Source of the DNA: Chloroflexota bacterium
Lineage (GTDB): Bacteria > Chloroflexota > UBA11872 > UBA12225
Assembly: GCA_009693165.1 (NCBI GenBank)
Contig: SHXX01000004.1
Coordinates: 1-64,000, forward strand
DNA length: 64,000 nt
Direction of reading: 5' to 3'
Position 1 is the stretch's first letter; each line of letters begins with the position of its first letter. Below the pieces are notes generated by a model, which saw only the letters and a list, made by a program, of their open reading frames with translations, had not been told where the DNA came from and did not search any database. Position numbers and translations under genes: made by a program. Positions 32,301 to 41,265 of the stretch are shown piece after piece.

Positions 32301-33479
32301 CTACGCCACGGTCGGCGCAGTAATTCGTGCCTTCTGTGTTGATGACGCCGCCCGGGCTATCTCGGCCGCAATCAACTCGCCCATCCGGTCGGTAACAACA
32401 ATCTCGGTGCCGGGACCCGCAATGTCTGATGTTCGGAACCCAGCTTCAAGGATAGTTTCAACGGCGTGCTCGATTGCGTCGGCCACCGCTGGCAATGCAA
32501 GGGAATACCGAAGCATGAGGGCCGCCGACAGGATTGCTGCGATCGGATTGGCCCGCCCGGTGCCAACAACCTCAGGTGTGTACAGCGCTGTTCCGTGGAT
32601 TGGTTCGTACAGGCCTTGAACTCCACCCAAGGAATTCCTTTGGGATCCAAGCGAAGCGGAGGGAAGCATGCCCATCGAACCTGCGAGGACCGACGCCTCA
32701 TCGGTGAGGATGTCACCAAACATGTTCTCAGTTACCACGACATCGAATGACGCGGGCCTCCGAATGAGGTACATTGCAGCGGAATCCACAAGGATGTGCT
32801 CAAGGGTGACATCCGGATAATCGACCGCGACCCGGTTCGCGATTTCCCGCCAAAACCGACCAGTGGTAAGGACATTCGCCTTGTCCACCGACGTCACTTT
32901 CTTGCGACGGAGCCGTGCCAGGTCAAAACTCGTACGAAGTACCCTCTCGATTTCCTGCTCGCTATACGCAAGCGTATCGACCGCGCGCCACCCCGTCGGG
33001 CTTTGCCACCGGCGGCTTGGCTTCCCGAAGTAGAGCCCGCCGGTCAACTCGCGTACGACGATCATGTCGGTTCCGCGGACGATGTCTTCCTTGAGAACCG
33101 AGTGACTGAGAAGCGAAGGGGAAAGCTTGACCGGCCGGAGGTTTGCGTACAGGTCAAGCGCCTTGCGCAGGCCTAGGATCCCTTGCTCAGGTCTGACCTT
33201 GGCAAGGGGGTTATCCCACTTTGGGCCCCCAACAGCGCCGAAATACACCGCATCGGCACGGGACGCGAGGTGCAGTGTCGCATCGGGAAGTGCCGATCCA
33301 GTCGCATCGATGGCCGCACCGCCGATCAGCGCGTGATCTGCCGAGAAATTCCATCCGTACGCCTCGGCTGCCGTTTGAAGCACACGGAGACCGACTTCAA
33401 CCACTTCAGTGCCGATGCCATCTCCGGCGAGGACCGCAATGTGTGGCACGTGGCCGGAGGCCGAGGTTGGTGCACCCAT
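32301..33479 (-). CDS. leuB: 3-isopropylmalate dehydrogenase
   Basis: A 392-residue NAD-dependent dehydrogenase that oxidises and decarboxylates 3-isopropylmalate to 2-oxoisocaproate in leucine synthesis; it can also act on methylmalate in the citramalate route. Signatures include VLAGDGIGTEVVEVGLRVL at the N-terminus, the substrate loop ILGLRKALDLYANLRPVK, IVRELTGGLYFG, and the NAD-binding EPIHGTA with the YTPEVVGTGRANPIAAILSAALMLRYSL segment. GAGGAG lies before the ATG at 33479. The track start at 33632 overlaps leuD and is rejected. The tail after residue 365 is somewhat longer than usual. Confidence 0.94.
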   Translation of the reverse strand: MGAPTSASGHVPHIAVLAGDGIGTEVVEVGLRVLQTAAEAYGWNFSADHALIGGAAIDATGSALPDATLHLASRADAVYFGAVGGPKWDNPLAKVRPEQGILGLRKALDLYANLRPVKLSPSLLSHSVLKEDIVRGTDMIVVRELTGGLYFGKPSRRWQSPTGWRAVDTLAYSEQEIERVLRTSFDLARLRRKKVTSVDKANVLTTGRFWREIANRVAVDYPDVTLEHILVDSAAMYLIRRPASFDVVVTENMFGDILTDEASVLAGSMGMLPSASLGSQRNSLGGVQGLYEPIHGTALYTPEVVGTGRANPIAAILSAALMLRYSLALPAVADAIEHAVETILEAGFRTSDIAGPGTEIVVTDRMGELIAAEIARAASSTQKARITAPTVA

Positions 33480-33517
33480 GGTCAATGAACTCCTCGCCGA
33501 AGGGAAGATGGTCCGTG

Positions 33518-34135
33518 TCAGGCCAGGACAGGTGTCGTGGGAAGATTGGCATCGCGGCTGCGCTCGAACCGGGTGATGTCGGGCTCGTGTTGCATCGTCA
33601 AACCAATGTCGTCGAGTCCCCTGATCAGGCAATCCTTGCGAAAGGAATCGACACCGAACGAGGCAATCACGCCTTCCTGATCTGAAACAAGCTGGTTTTC
33701 AAGGTCAATTGTCAAAGCGTATCCCGGACGTTCCTTCGCACGAGCTAGCAATTCTTCAATCACGGGTTCCGGAAGCACAACCGGCAACATCCCGTTCTTG
33801 AAACAATTGTTGAAGAAGATGTCAGCAAAGCTTGGGGCGAGCACTGCCCGGATGCCCATGTCCTCTAGTGCCCAGGGAGCATGTTCCCGGGACGAGCCAC
33901 AGCCGAAATTCCGCCCCGCAACGAGGATGGAGGCACCCTGATATTCCGGTTGGTTGAGTTCAAAGTCCGGGTTAAGGGACCCGTCATCCTTGTACCGCCA
34001 ATCGAAAAAACAGAACGGACCGAAGCCGGTGCGTTCAATGCGCTTCAGGAACTGCTTGGGAATGATCTGGTCAGTATCGACGTTCACCCGGTCGAGTGGC
34101 GCCGCCACTCCGGACAATGTGGTGAAAGGCTGCAT
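33518..34135 (-). CDS. leuD: 3-isopropylmalate dehydratase small subunit
   Basis: A 205-residue small subunit of isopropylmalate isomerase, which pairs with LeuC. The N-terminus [31 protein letters not shown] and the substrate-contact motif [14 protein letters not shown] (near residue 75) are diagnostic. The rest ([25 protein letters not shown]) is fully conserved. AAGGAAA lies 9 nt before the ATG at 34135; the track start at 34219 overlaps leuC and is not supported. The gene follows leuC by 37 nt. The same heterodimer may handle citramalate in the cimA route. Confidence 0.95.
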   Translation of the reverse strand: MQPFTTLSGVAAPLDRVNVDTDQIIPKQFLKRIERTGFGPFCFFDWRYKDDGSLNPDFELNQPEYQGASILVAGRNFGCGSSREHAPWALEDMGIRAVLAPSFADIFFNNCFKNGMLPVVLPEPVIEELLARAKERPGYALTIDLENQLVSDQEGVIASFGVDSFRKDCLIRGLDDIGLTMQHEPDITRFERSRDANLPTTPVLA

Positions 34136-34172
34136 GAGCACGTTTTCCTTGTGTTCCCGGCGAAGCGTTTGG

Positions 34173-35588
34173 TCAGGCGGTTGGCGCCCAAGTGCGGATG
34201 TCGACAAAGTGCCCGGCAATGGCCGCCGCGGCGGCCATTTGCGGGCTTACCAGATGGGTGCGGCCACCCTTGCCCTGTCGTCCTTCGAAGTTCCGGTTAC
34301 TTGTTGACGCGCACCGCTCACCCGGCTTCAGGATGTCAGGGTTCATCCCCAGACACATGCTGCATCCGGCTGTACGCCAATCGAACCCGGCGGCGATGAA
34401 GATTTCGTGGAGGCCTTCCGCTTCCGCCTGAACCTTCACTTGCATGGAACCGGGCACGACCATCGCGTAGACGCGTGGATTGACTTTCCTGCCTCGGATC
34501 ACTTGAGCTGCGGCTCGGAGGTCCTCGATGCGTCCGTTGGTGCAGGACCCAAGGAAAACCCGATCGATCGGAATGTCCGCAATAAGCGTTCCGGGTGTCA
34601 ATCCCATGTACTCAAGCGCCCGTTCGGTTGCCCGCCGCTCACCTTCGTCATGGGCGGAACTGGGGTCGGGCACGCGGCCGGAGATTGGCGCAACCATTCC
34701 CGGGTTCGTGCCCCACGTCACGAACGGGGTGAGGTCAGGGCCGTTGAAGACCTCGACACGGTCGTACGTCGCACCTTCGTCGGTAGGGAGGCGTCGCCAC
34801 TCGCCAACCGCCCGCTCGAAATCCTTGCCAGTCGGCGCATGTGGCCGTCCTGCGACGTAGTCAAACGTCTTCTGATCGGGTGCGATCATCCCGGCGCGCG
34901 CACCGGCTTCAATCGACATGTTACAAACCGTCATCCGGCCTTCCATTGAGAGGTCTCGGATTGCCTGACCGGTGTACTCAATGACGTACCCGGTCCCACC
35001 CGCGGTGCCGATCCGCCCGATCACCCCGAGGATGATGTCCTTCGCTGTCACGCCCGCAGGCAGGTGACCGTCAATGCGCACTTCCATCGTTCTGGGCCGC
35101 GCCTGCTGAAGGGTTTGCGTCGCCAGTACGTGCTCGACTTCAGACGTGCCGATCCCAAAGGCAAGGGCGCCAAACGCGCCGTGGGTTGACGTATGGCTGT
35201 CCCCGCACACGATAGTCATTCCGGGTTGGGTGAGGCCAAGTTCCGGCCCGATGACGTGGACGATGCCTTGCTTGTCAGAATCCAGGTCGTAAAGTGGCAC
35301 ACTGAACTCTTTGCAGTTCGACGCAAGAGCGTCCATCTGCTTTTTGGAGATCTCATCGGTTACCGGCAGATTTCGCGCCCATGTGGGAACGTTGTGATCC
35401 ATCGTTGCAACCGTGAGATCGGGTCGGCGGACCTTGCGTCCGGTCAACCTGAGCCCTTCGAATGCCTGCGGTGAGGTGACCTCGTGAACGAGGTGGAGGT
35501 CAATGTACAGAAGCGCAGGTTCGCCCGCAGCCTCCCGGACCAGGTGTGCCTCCCAGATTTTCTCGAACAGGGTCTTGGGGTCCGTCAT
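34173..35588 (-). CDS. leuC: 3-isopropylmalate dehydratase large subunit
   Basis: A 471-residue aconitase-family [4Fe-4S] subunit that isomerises 2- to 3-isopropylmalate. The N-terminus is [17 protein letters not shown], typical of LeuC. Active-site segments include [31 protein letters not shown] and the cluster ligands in [14 protein letters not shown] and [13 protein letters not shown] choose the ATG at 35588 by homology. The ATG at 35630, which overlaps the leuA stop as ATGA, would add 14 residues and would couple translation to leuA; neither site has a strong ribosome-binding sequence. Confidence 0.95.
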   Translation of the reverse strand: MTDPKTLFEKIWEAHLVREAAGEPALLYIDLHLVHEVTSPQAFEGLRLTGRKVRRPDLTVATMDHNVPTWARNLPVTDEISKKQMDALASNCKEFSVPLYDLDSDKQGIVHVIGPELGLTQPGMTIVCGDSHTSTHGAFGALAFGIGTSEVEHVLATQTLQQARPRTMEVRIDGHLPAGVTAKDIILGVIGRIGTAGGTGYVIEYTGQAIRDLSMEGRMTVCNMSIEAGARAGMIAPDQKTFDYVAGRPHAPTGKDFERAVGEWRRLPTDEGATYDRVEVFNGPDLTPFVTWGTNPGMVAPISGRVPDPSSAHDEGERRATERALEYMGLTPGTLIADIPIDRVFLGSCTNGRIEDLRAAAQVIRGRKVNPRVYAMVVPGSMQVKVQAEAEGLHEIFIAAGFDWRTAGCSMCLGMNPDILKPGERCASTSNRNFEGRQGKGGRTHLVSPQMAAAAAIAGHFVDIRTWAPTA

Positions 35589-35626
35589 GATGGTCGCATC
35601 TTCTCGTTCGTCAATACGGGCACTGA

Positions 35627-37225
35627 TCATGCGTGAGCCGGAGCTGCCTCTGGTTCATTCATGGTGATGGGAGTGGAAGGTGAGGCGCGCCGTCCACGGC
35701 CAGCTGCCCGGTCATGTTGCGCCGCAACCACCTTGTTTATTGCGTTCACGTAAGCCCGGGCAGATGCGACGATGATATCGGTGCTTGCCCCACGACCGAC
35801 AAACGTGCCTTCATCGGGAGACTCAATCTTGATTGACACCTCACCGACGGCGTCAGTCCCTGCCGTTGCCGAGTGCACGGTGAACTCCACCAGCTTTACC
35901 GGCAAGTTGACCAGTCGTTCGATTGCATTGCACGTGGCTTCGACCGGGCCGCTTCCGGTGGCTGCATCCTGCACGAGCTCTCCGCCGGGAAGCATGAGGC
36001 AGATGGTGGCCGTCGGGATTGACGGTTCGCCGCAACTTACCTGGACACGCTCGAGCCGGTACGTTTCCGGCGCCACCAGGACCTGATCTGCAACGACGGC
36101 TTCAACGTCGCCATCGGTCACGTCCTTCTTCTTGTCGGCGATTTCCTTGAACGCCTTGAAGGCGCGCATGAACTCATCGTCACTCAAGGTGTAACCGAGG
36201 GCTTTCAGTCGGTCGCGGAACGCGTTGCGCCCCGAATGCTTGGATATCACGATCCGAGAATCTGTCCGCCCGATGCTGTCGGGGGTCATGATCTCGTAGG
36301 TGATGCGATCCTTGAGCATGCCATCTTGATGCAGGCCTGATGCGTGCGCGAATGCGTTGCCGCCGACGACCGACTTATTGAGCTGCACTGGGAAGCCCAT
36401 GTATGAGGCAACCATGCGGCTCGTACGCCAGATCTGTTCGGTCTTCACGCCCGTCTCGCAGTCGAAGAAGTCGGCGCGGGTCTTCAATCCCATAACGATT
36501 TCCTCGAGCGCCGCGTTTCCCGCGCGCTCGCCGACACCGTTGATCGTGCATTCGACCCACTCGACACCCTCCTTGACGGCGGCGAGTGACAAGGCAGTTG
36601 CCAGTCCGAGGTCGTTGTGGCAGTGAACAGACACGGCGGCGTTGCCGATGTTCGGTACTCGGTTCATCACATAGCGAACGAGGTCAGCGAACTCGGCAGG
36701 TTGCATGTAGCCAACACTGTCCGGGATGTTGATCACTGTTGCGCCGGCAGCGATTGTCGCTTCGAATACGCGGCAAAGGTAGTCGCGGTCGGACCGGGCG
36801 GCATCCATGGCCGAAAACTCGACTTCTGGCAGGAACGAGCGCCCAAGTTTGACCGCTGCGACTGCCATCTCAAGGGCTTGTTCCCGCGAAATTCTCAGTT
36901 GGTAATTCAGGTGAATATCGCTTGTGGACAGCACGGTGTGAAGGCGCGGTGCGACAGCCTTCATGAGCGCACGCGCAGTTGTCTCAATGTTCGGGAGTTT
37001 TGCATCCGACAGCGCCGCGACTTGGCAGTCGCGCACAAGCTCACACACTGTTTCGACAGCACGGAAGTCGCCGGGCGATGTGGCCGGGAACCCGGCCTCG
37101 ATGCAGTCGACACCAAGGCGTTCTAGCTGTCGGGCAATCTCGATCTTCTCGTCGAAGGTAAGTGCGCCGCCAGCGGCTTGTTCCCCGTCGCGGAGGGTGG
37201 TGTCGAAGATCCGAATGCGGCGCAT
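35627..37225 (-). CDS. leuA: 2-isopropylmalate synthase
   Basis: A 532-residue enzyme for the first committed step of leucine synthesis, condensing 2-oxoisovalerate with acetyl-CoA. The TIM barrel begins [24 protein letters not shown] and contains [40 protein letters not shown] and [12 protein letters not shown] with metal and catalytic residues. The C-terminal regulatory domain (about 390-510) probably binds leucine. GGGAG lies 7 nt before the ATG at 37225, so the earlier track start at 37264 is rejected. The stop codon overlaps a possible leuC start. Compared with cimA in the same operon, it lacks the GGYPGSNP motif. Confidence 0.95.
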   Translation of the reverse strand: MRRIRIFDTTLRDGEQAAGGALTFDEKIEIARQLERLGVDCIEAGFPATSPGDFRAVETVCELVRDCQVAALSDAKLPNIETTARALMKAVAPRLHTVLSTSDIHLNYQLRISREQALEMAVAAVKLGRSFLPEVEFSAMDAARSDRDYLCRVFEATIAAGATVINIPDSVGYMQPAEFADLVRYVMNRVPNIGNAAVSVHCHNDLGLATALSLAAVKEGVEWVECTINGVGERAGNAALEEIVMGLKTRADFFDCETGVKTEQIWRTSRMVASYMGFPVQLNKSVVGGNAFAHASGLHQDGMLKDRITYEIMTPDSIGRTDSRIVISKHSGRNAFRDRLKALGYTLSDDEFMRAFKAFKEIADKKKDVTDGDVEAVVADQVLVAPETYRLERVQVSCGEPSIPTATICLMLPGGELVQDAATGSGPVEATCNAIERLVNLPVKLVEFTVHSATAGTDAVGEVSIKIESPDEGTFVGRGASTDIIVASARAYVNAINKVVAAQHDRAAGRGRRASPSTPITMNEPEAAPAHA

Positions 37226-37330
37226 GATGTCGCTCCCTGGAGAATTTCCCGACCACTTCGCCAAGCGGTGATTGCGATAGCCGATTTGGATCGCTGACGT
37301 CCGCTCGGTGATGGTTCTCGCGTGTTAGTG

Positions 37331-38326
37331 CTACTTCGAGTTCAACCAGCTCATCTTGGAGCGGAGTTCGCGACCGACCGTCTCGATCGGATGCTCTGCC
37401 TCGTGCCGCCGCGTGGCAAGGAATGACGGACGCCCGGCCTGGTTTTCAAGGATCCAGTTGCGGGCAAAGGTCCCATCCTGAATTTCCTCGAGGATCTTCT
37501 TCATCTCCGCACGCACTGCCGGGGTGACGATGCGGGGACCTGTGACGTAATCGCCGTACTCAGCCGTATCAGACACGGAATAGCGCATGTACGTCAGGCC
37601 GCCTTGGTAGAAAAGGTCAACGATCAGCTTCAACTCGTGCATCGTCTCGAAATACGCCAGTTCGGGCTGATAGCCGGCCTCGACCAGCGTTTCGAACGAT
37701 GCCTTTACCAATGCGCTGACACCACCGCACAACACGGTCTGCTCACCAAAGAGGTCGGTCTCGGTTTCCTCAAGGAATGTGGTCTCCAGCACTCCGGCTC
37801 GCGTCCCGCCAATTCCCTTCGCGTATGCGAGGGCGTTTTCACGGGCATGCCCGGACGCATCCTGATGGACGGCAAAGAGACATGGAACCCCGGAACCCTC
37901 GACGAAGACCTCACGGACACGGTGACCCGGGCTCTTGGGTGCCACCATGATCACGTCGACGTCTTTCGGGGCAACGATCTGGTTGAAATGGACGTTGAAC
38001 CCATGCGCAAACATCAGGGTCTGCCCTGCACGAAGATGCGGCTGGACCTCGTGGAGGTAGACATCCCGCTGGATCTGATCCGGCACGGTGAACATGATGA
38101 AGTCGGACGAGGTCGTTGCCTCAGCAACCGACTTCACCACCAGGCCAGCGGCGGATGCCTTGGCCCGCGACGGAGAACCCTCGTACAGGCCGACGATGAC
38201 CGCAACGCCGCTCTCGTGGAGGTTGAGTGCGTGGGCGTGGCCCTGGCTGCCGAAGCCGAGAACCGCAACGGTCTTGCCCCTAAGTCGGCCGAGGTCGGCA
38301 TCGGCGTCGTAGTACATGGTTGCCAT
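37331..38326 (-). CDS. ilvC: Ketol-acid reductoisomerase
   Basis: A 331-residue class I enzyme that converts acetolactate or acetohydroxybutyrate to the dihydroxy acids of the valine/leucine and isoleucine pathways. The N-terminal Rossmann motif is [17 protein letters not shown], followed by [11 protein letters not shown], whose serine and arginine side chains are consistent with NADPH use. The knotted C-terminal domain carries the Mg2+ ligands in [26 protein letters not shown] and [18 protein letters not shown]. Length is standard. The gene follows ilvN by 95 nt in the T-box operon. Confidence 0.97.
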   Translation of the reverse strand: MATMYYDADADLGRLRGKTVAVLGFGSQGHAHALNLHESGVAVIVGLYEGSPSRAKASAAGLVVKSVAEATTSSDFIMFTVPDQIQRDVYLHEVQPHLRAGQTLMFAHGFNVHFNQIVAPKDVDVIMVAPKSPGHRVREVFVEGSGVPCLFAVHQDASGHARENALAYAKGIGGTRAGVLETTFLEETETDLFGEQTVLCGGVSALVKASFETLVEAGYQPELAYFETMHELKLIVDLFYQGGLTYMRYSVSDTAEYGDYVTGPRIVTPAVRAEMKKILEEIQDGTFARNWILENQAGRPSFLATRRHEAEHPIETVGRELRSKMSWLNSK

Positions 38327-38421
38327 TGGTATGTCCTTCCTCTTCCAGGGACTTTCCGGAAGTCCTGTGTGTTCCGGGGACCAAAGTGTGCCCGTTGGCG
38401 AATTGCTTCGGGGCCAACAGG

Positions 38422-38949
38422 CTACCCGGCGGCTTCTAGCATTCGTGCTTCTGAACCGCGTGCGGTGATTTGCGCACCGCGAACCATGCTGATCATGCCG
38501 GTCCGTACCATCTCCTTGATCCCGTACGGTCGCAACATGCCCAGAAGACTGTCTATCTTGTCGTCAGTCCCAGTCACCTCGACGATCACGGCGTCAGTTG
38601 CGACATCAACCACCCGGCCGCGGAAGACGTCCGCAAGGTTGCTGATTTCCAGACGGTTGGATGCTGACGCGCAGTGGACCTTGATCAGGGCAAGCTCACG
38701 GTCAACCGTACGGTCCTCCGAAACATCACTGACGCGGATCACATCGATCAATTTGTAAAGCTGCTTGATCACCTGTTCCACCTGTGTCGTTGCACCGTCG
38801 ACGACGATGGTCATCCGACTGATCTTGTCTGTCTCGGTATGACCAACGGTCAGGCTCTCGATGTTGAACCCACGTCGGGAAAACAGGTTTGCCACCCGTT
38901 GCAAGACTCCAGGTTGGTTCTCGACGAGTGCGACGAGCGTGTGCTTCAT
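38422..38949 (-). CDS. ilvN: Acetolactate synthase small (regulatory) subunit
   Basis: A 175-residue regulatory subunit that activates IlvB and mediates feedback inhibition by valine. The N-terminal ACT domain is clear ([36 protein letters not shown]), followed by the second ACT-like domain that binds IlvB (ELALIKVHC ... [42 protein letters not shown]). The length matches the large-type IlvN/IlvH. It follows ilvB by 42 nt in the same transcript, so both subunits are made together under T-box control. Confidence 0.96.
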   Translation of the reverse strand: MKHTLVALVENQPGVLQRVANLFSRRGFNIESLTVGHTETDKISRMTIVVDGATTQVEQVIKQLYKLIDVIRVSDVSEDRTVDRELALIKVHCASASNRLEISNLADVFRGRVVDVATDAVIVEVTGTDDKIDSLLGMLRPYGIKEMVRTGMISMVRGAQITARGSEARMLEAAG

Positions 38950-38991
38950 GGCATTCGTTCCGTTCTTCTCGATCTCGGCTCTCGTACGCGG

Positions 38992-40728
38992 CTAGACCCC
39001 ACCCTGATCGCTTCCAGCCGCCACGGCAACCTGCTGCATCTTTGGGGCGAGATCCTCTGCACTCTCGATGGTCTCCTGCAACGACGCGCCAGGAGGCACC
39101 ATCGGAAAGACGTTTTCCTCGGCATCAACCACGAACTCGATCATCGCCGGACCCTCAACCGCCCGCGCCCATTCGAACGCAGCGCGCACTCCGTCGACGT
39201 GCGCGACCCGAATGGTTGGGATGCTGTACGCCTCGCCAAGTTTGACAAAGTCCGGGTTCCACATCTTTACGCCCGAATACCGTCGGTCGTAGAAGAGTTG
39301 CTGCCATTGGCGAACCATCCCCAGGTAACCGTTGTTGAATAATGCGATCTTGACGGGGAGTTTTTCCTCGACGAGGACGGAGAGTTCCTCGAGAGTCATC
39401 TGGAAACCTCCGTCCCCGGTCACGCACCAGACCTCTTCTTCCGGCTTTCCAAGTTGGACCCCGATCGCGGCCGGCAACGCGTACCCCATCGGCCCGAGCC
39501 CACCGCTCGTGATGTGGGTGTTCGGGCGCTCAAAGAAGTAGTGTTGAGCGGCCCACATTTGCGCTTGTCCGACATCGGTAACAAGCACCGCCTTGCCCTC
39601 GGTTGCGTGGTAGAGCTCCCGCACGATCCAAGGGGAAGACATGGTTTCCGCCTTCGCGGGCAGGGCCAATGACGGATGTTCGATCCGCCACTGCGAAAGG
39701 GTCTGCATCCACTCGGGATGGTGACCCGGTTTGACCTCCTCAAGAAGGGCCTCAAGGACGTTCTTGGCGTCTCCCACGATCGGAACGGCAGTCCGGACAT
39801 TTTTGCCAAGTTCTGCCGGATCAATGTCGATGTGAATGATCTGAGCGTGCGGTGCAAAGGCATTCAGGCGCCCGGTGACCCGGTCATCCATTCGCATCCC
39901 GACGGCAATCAGGCAATCAGTGTGCGAGATGGCCATGTTGGCGTAGTACATCCCATGCATGCCGGGCCAACCGAGATAGAGGGGATGCGTTTCCGGGAAC
40001 CCGGAAATGCCGAGCAGGGTCGTGAGGACCGGGACCTGCGTCTTCTCGGCGAATGCGCGCAGTTCCGAGTATGCCCCCGACAAGATGATCCCGTGTCCGG
40101 CGATGATCAGTGGCTTCTTGGCCTGCTCAATCATCCGCGCCGCTTGGCGGACCTGCTTGGAATGGCCCTGCAGTTTCGGTTTGAACCCGGGCAGGTTTAC
40201 CTTGGTCGGATACTCGTAAATGGCGGTGTTGGTGGTCACGTCCTTCGGAATGTCTATCAGCACTGGACCGGGGCGTCCGGTCCGGGCAATATGAAATGCC
40301 TCCTTGATGACCCTCGCCAGGTCCTTGACGTCCATCACCAGGTAGTTGTGCTTGGTGATAGGCATCGTGATCCCAGTCGTATCGGTTTCCTGGAAGGCGT
40401 CCTTGCCGATCATGTAGGTAGGAACCTGACCGGTGATTGCCACCATTGGCACCGAGTCCATCATCGCCGTCGCGATGCCAGTGACCAGGTTCGTTGCACC
40501 CGGCCCAGAGGTCCCAAGGCAGACACCAACGTTGCCGGTGATCCGAGCATAGCCGTCAGCCATGTGGGACGCGCCCTGTTCGTGACGGCACAAGATATGT
40601 CGGAACGGATACTGAAATAGCGTGTCGTACAGAGGGATGATCGCACCACCGGGCATTCCGAAAATAGTGTCGACACCCTCCTTGATGAGGCTTTCGCAAA
40701 GGATCTGCGCTCCGGTGAGACGCTGCAT
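38992..40728 (-). CDS. ilvB: Acetolactate synthase large (catalytic) subunit
   Basis: A 578-residue thiamine diphosphate enzyme that makes acetolactate or acetohydroxybutyrate. It starts MQRLTGAQILCESLIKEGVDTIFGMPGG, with the catalytic glutamate soon after in HEQGASHMADGYARITG. FAD- and ThDP-binding parts follow, including GDGGFQMTLEELSVLVEEKLPVKIALFNN near residue 425-455. GGAGG lies 5 nt before the ATG at 40728 and decides this start. The track ORF beginning at 40842 runs back into the T-box leader and is not real; the ATG at 40740 has no ribosome site. It is the first gene of the operon. Confidence 0.96.
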   Translation of the reverse strand: MQRLTGAQILCESLIKEGVDTIFGMPGGAIIPLYDTLFQYPFRHILCRHEQGASHMADGYARITGNVGVCLGTSGPGATNLVTGIATAMMDSVPMVAITGQVPTYMIGKDAFQETDTTGITMPITKHNYLVMDVKDLARVIKEAFHIARTGRPGPVLIDIPKDVTTNTAIYEYPTKVNLPGFKPKLQGHSKQVRQAARMIEQAKKPLIIAGHGIILSGAYSELRAFAEKTQVPVLTTLLGISGFPETHPLYLGWPGMHGMYYANMAISHTDCLIAVGMRMDDRVTGRLNAFAPHAQIIHIDIDPAELGKNVRTAVPIVGDAKNVLEALLEEVKPGHHPEWMQTLSQWRIEHPSLALPAKAETMSSPWIVRELYHATEGKAVLVTDVGQAQMWAAQHYFFERPNTHITSGGLGPMGYALPAAIGVQLGKPEEEVWCVTGDGGFQMTLEELSVLVEEKLPVKIALFNNGYLGMVRQWQQLFYDRRYSGVKMWNPDFVKLGEAYSIPTIRVAHVDGVRAAFEWARAVEGPAMIEFVVDAEENVFPMVPPGASLQETIESAEDLAPKMQQVAVAAGSDQGGV

Positions 40729-40789
40729 GACGGCCTCCATGGCGTGAGCTCGGTTCCATCCGCCGGTGATCGGGAGCCTCGACGGACAC

Positions 40790-40822
40790 AAAAAAACGGC
40801 TTCGTCCTGAGGACGAGAGCCG
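40790..40822 (-). terminator. T-box attenuator terminator of the ilv-leu operon
   Basis: On the minus strand, the stem CGGCT/AGCCG continued by TCGTCC/GGACGA (40822-40797) is followed by seven U residues (40796-40790). This is a textbook intrinsic terminator. It lies just after the T-box core, as expected for transcription attenuation when leucyl-tRNA is charged. Confidence 0.85.
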
Positions 40823-41128
40823 ATCCCGTGGTACCACCTCAATTGACACGCCTACCCCATGGAAACCCTTCGTTCACACGGCCCGAGGCAGATGGAAATG
40901 AAGGTCGTCCACGGACACTTCATAAAATCTGCCTGAGCATTCACGCCAGAAACAACCAATGAAAAGCATGTCCACTTGACCCCGCTCTATCGGTTGGGAT
41001 CCGGTGACGACTAGGCAGCCACGCTGCTTTGATCGTCACGGCTCAGGGGCGAGTTCGCATTGGCCTGGTCCACCGACTCACACCACCCGTCGGTTCTCTG
41101 AGCGACCGCGACACGGCTACTACTCCCC
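40823..41128 (-). ncRNA. T-box riboswitch leader (Leu, CUC specifier) of the ilv-leu operon
   Basis: The minus-strand leader contains, in order, TCAGAGA at the 5' side of stem I, the distal GGTGTGAG motif, GCGAACTC followed by GCCCCTGAGC, and a T-box core GAGGTGGTACCACGGG (40840-40825). Aligned with the thrS leader through the shared CCCCTGAGC segment, the specifier is CTC at 41053-41051 (leucine), followed by a purine. Uncharged tRNA-Leu would stabilise the antiterminator and turn on the operon. The 5' boundary is approximate. Confidence 0.9.
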
Positions 41129-41155
41129 GTCATAGCGACGGTATTCGGTTTTCAA
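41129..41155 (-). promoter_or_regulatory. Candidate ilv-leu operon promoter
   Basis: TTGAAA (41155-41150) and TATGAC (41134-41129) lie on the minus strand just upstream of the T-box leader. The 15-nt spacing is short, so the assignment is tentative. The position fits a transcript beginning near 41122, immediately before stem I. Confidence 0.35.
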
Positions 41156-41265
41156 TGGCTAGAAATGCGTAACGCGACCAACGAATCGCTCGCCTGTCCA
41201 TTCACCATAGCAAGGACCCGGGGAGGCGTCAAGGTGTTGACGTCGACATCGAAGTGGCGGCCGGG

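Noticed and set aside
40729-40842. N-terminal extension of ilvB in the ORF track
   Set aside because: It translates the T-box terminator and the spacer after it. GGAGG 5 nt before the ATG at 40728 and family homology fix the start there.
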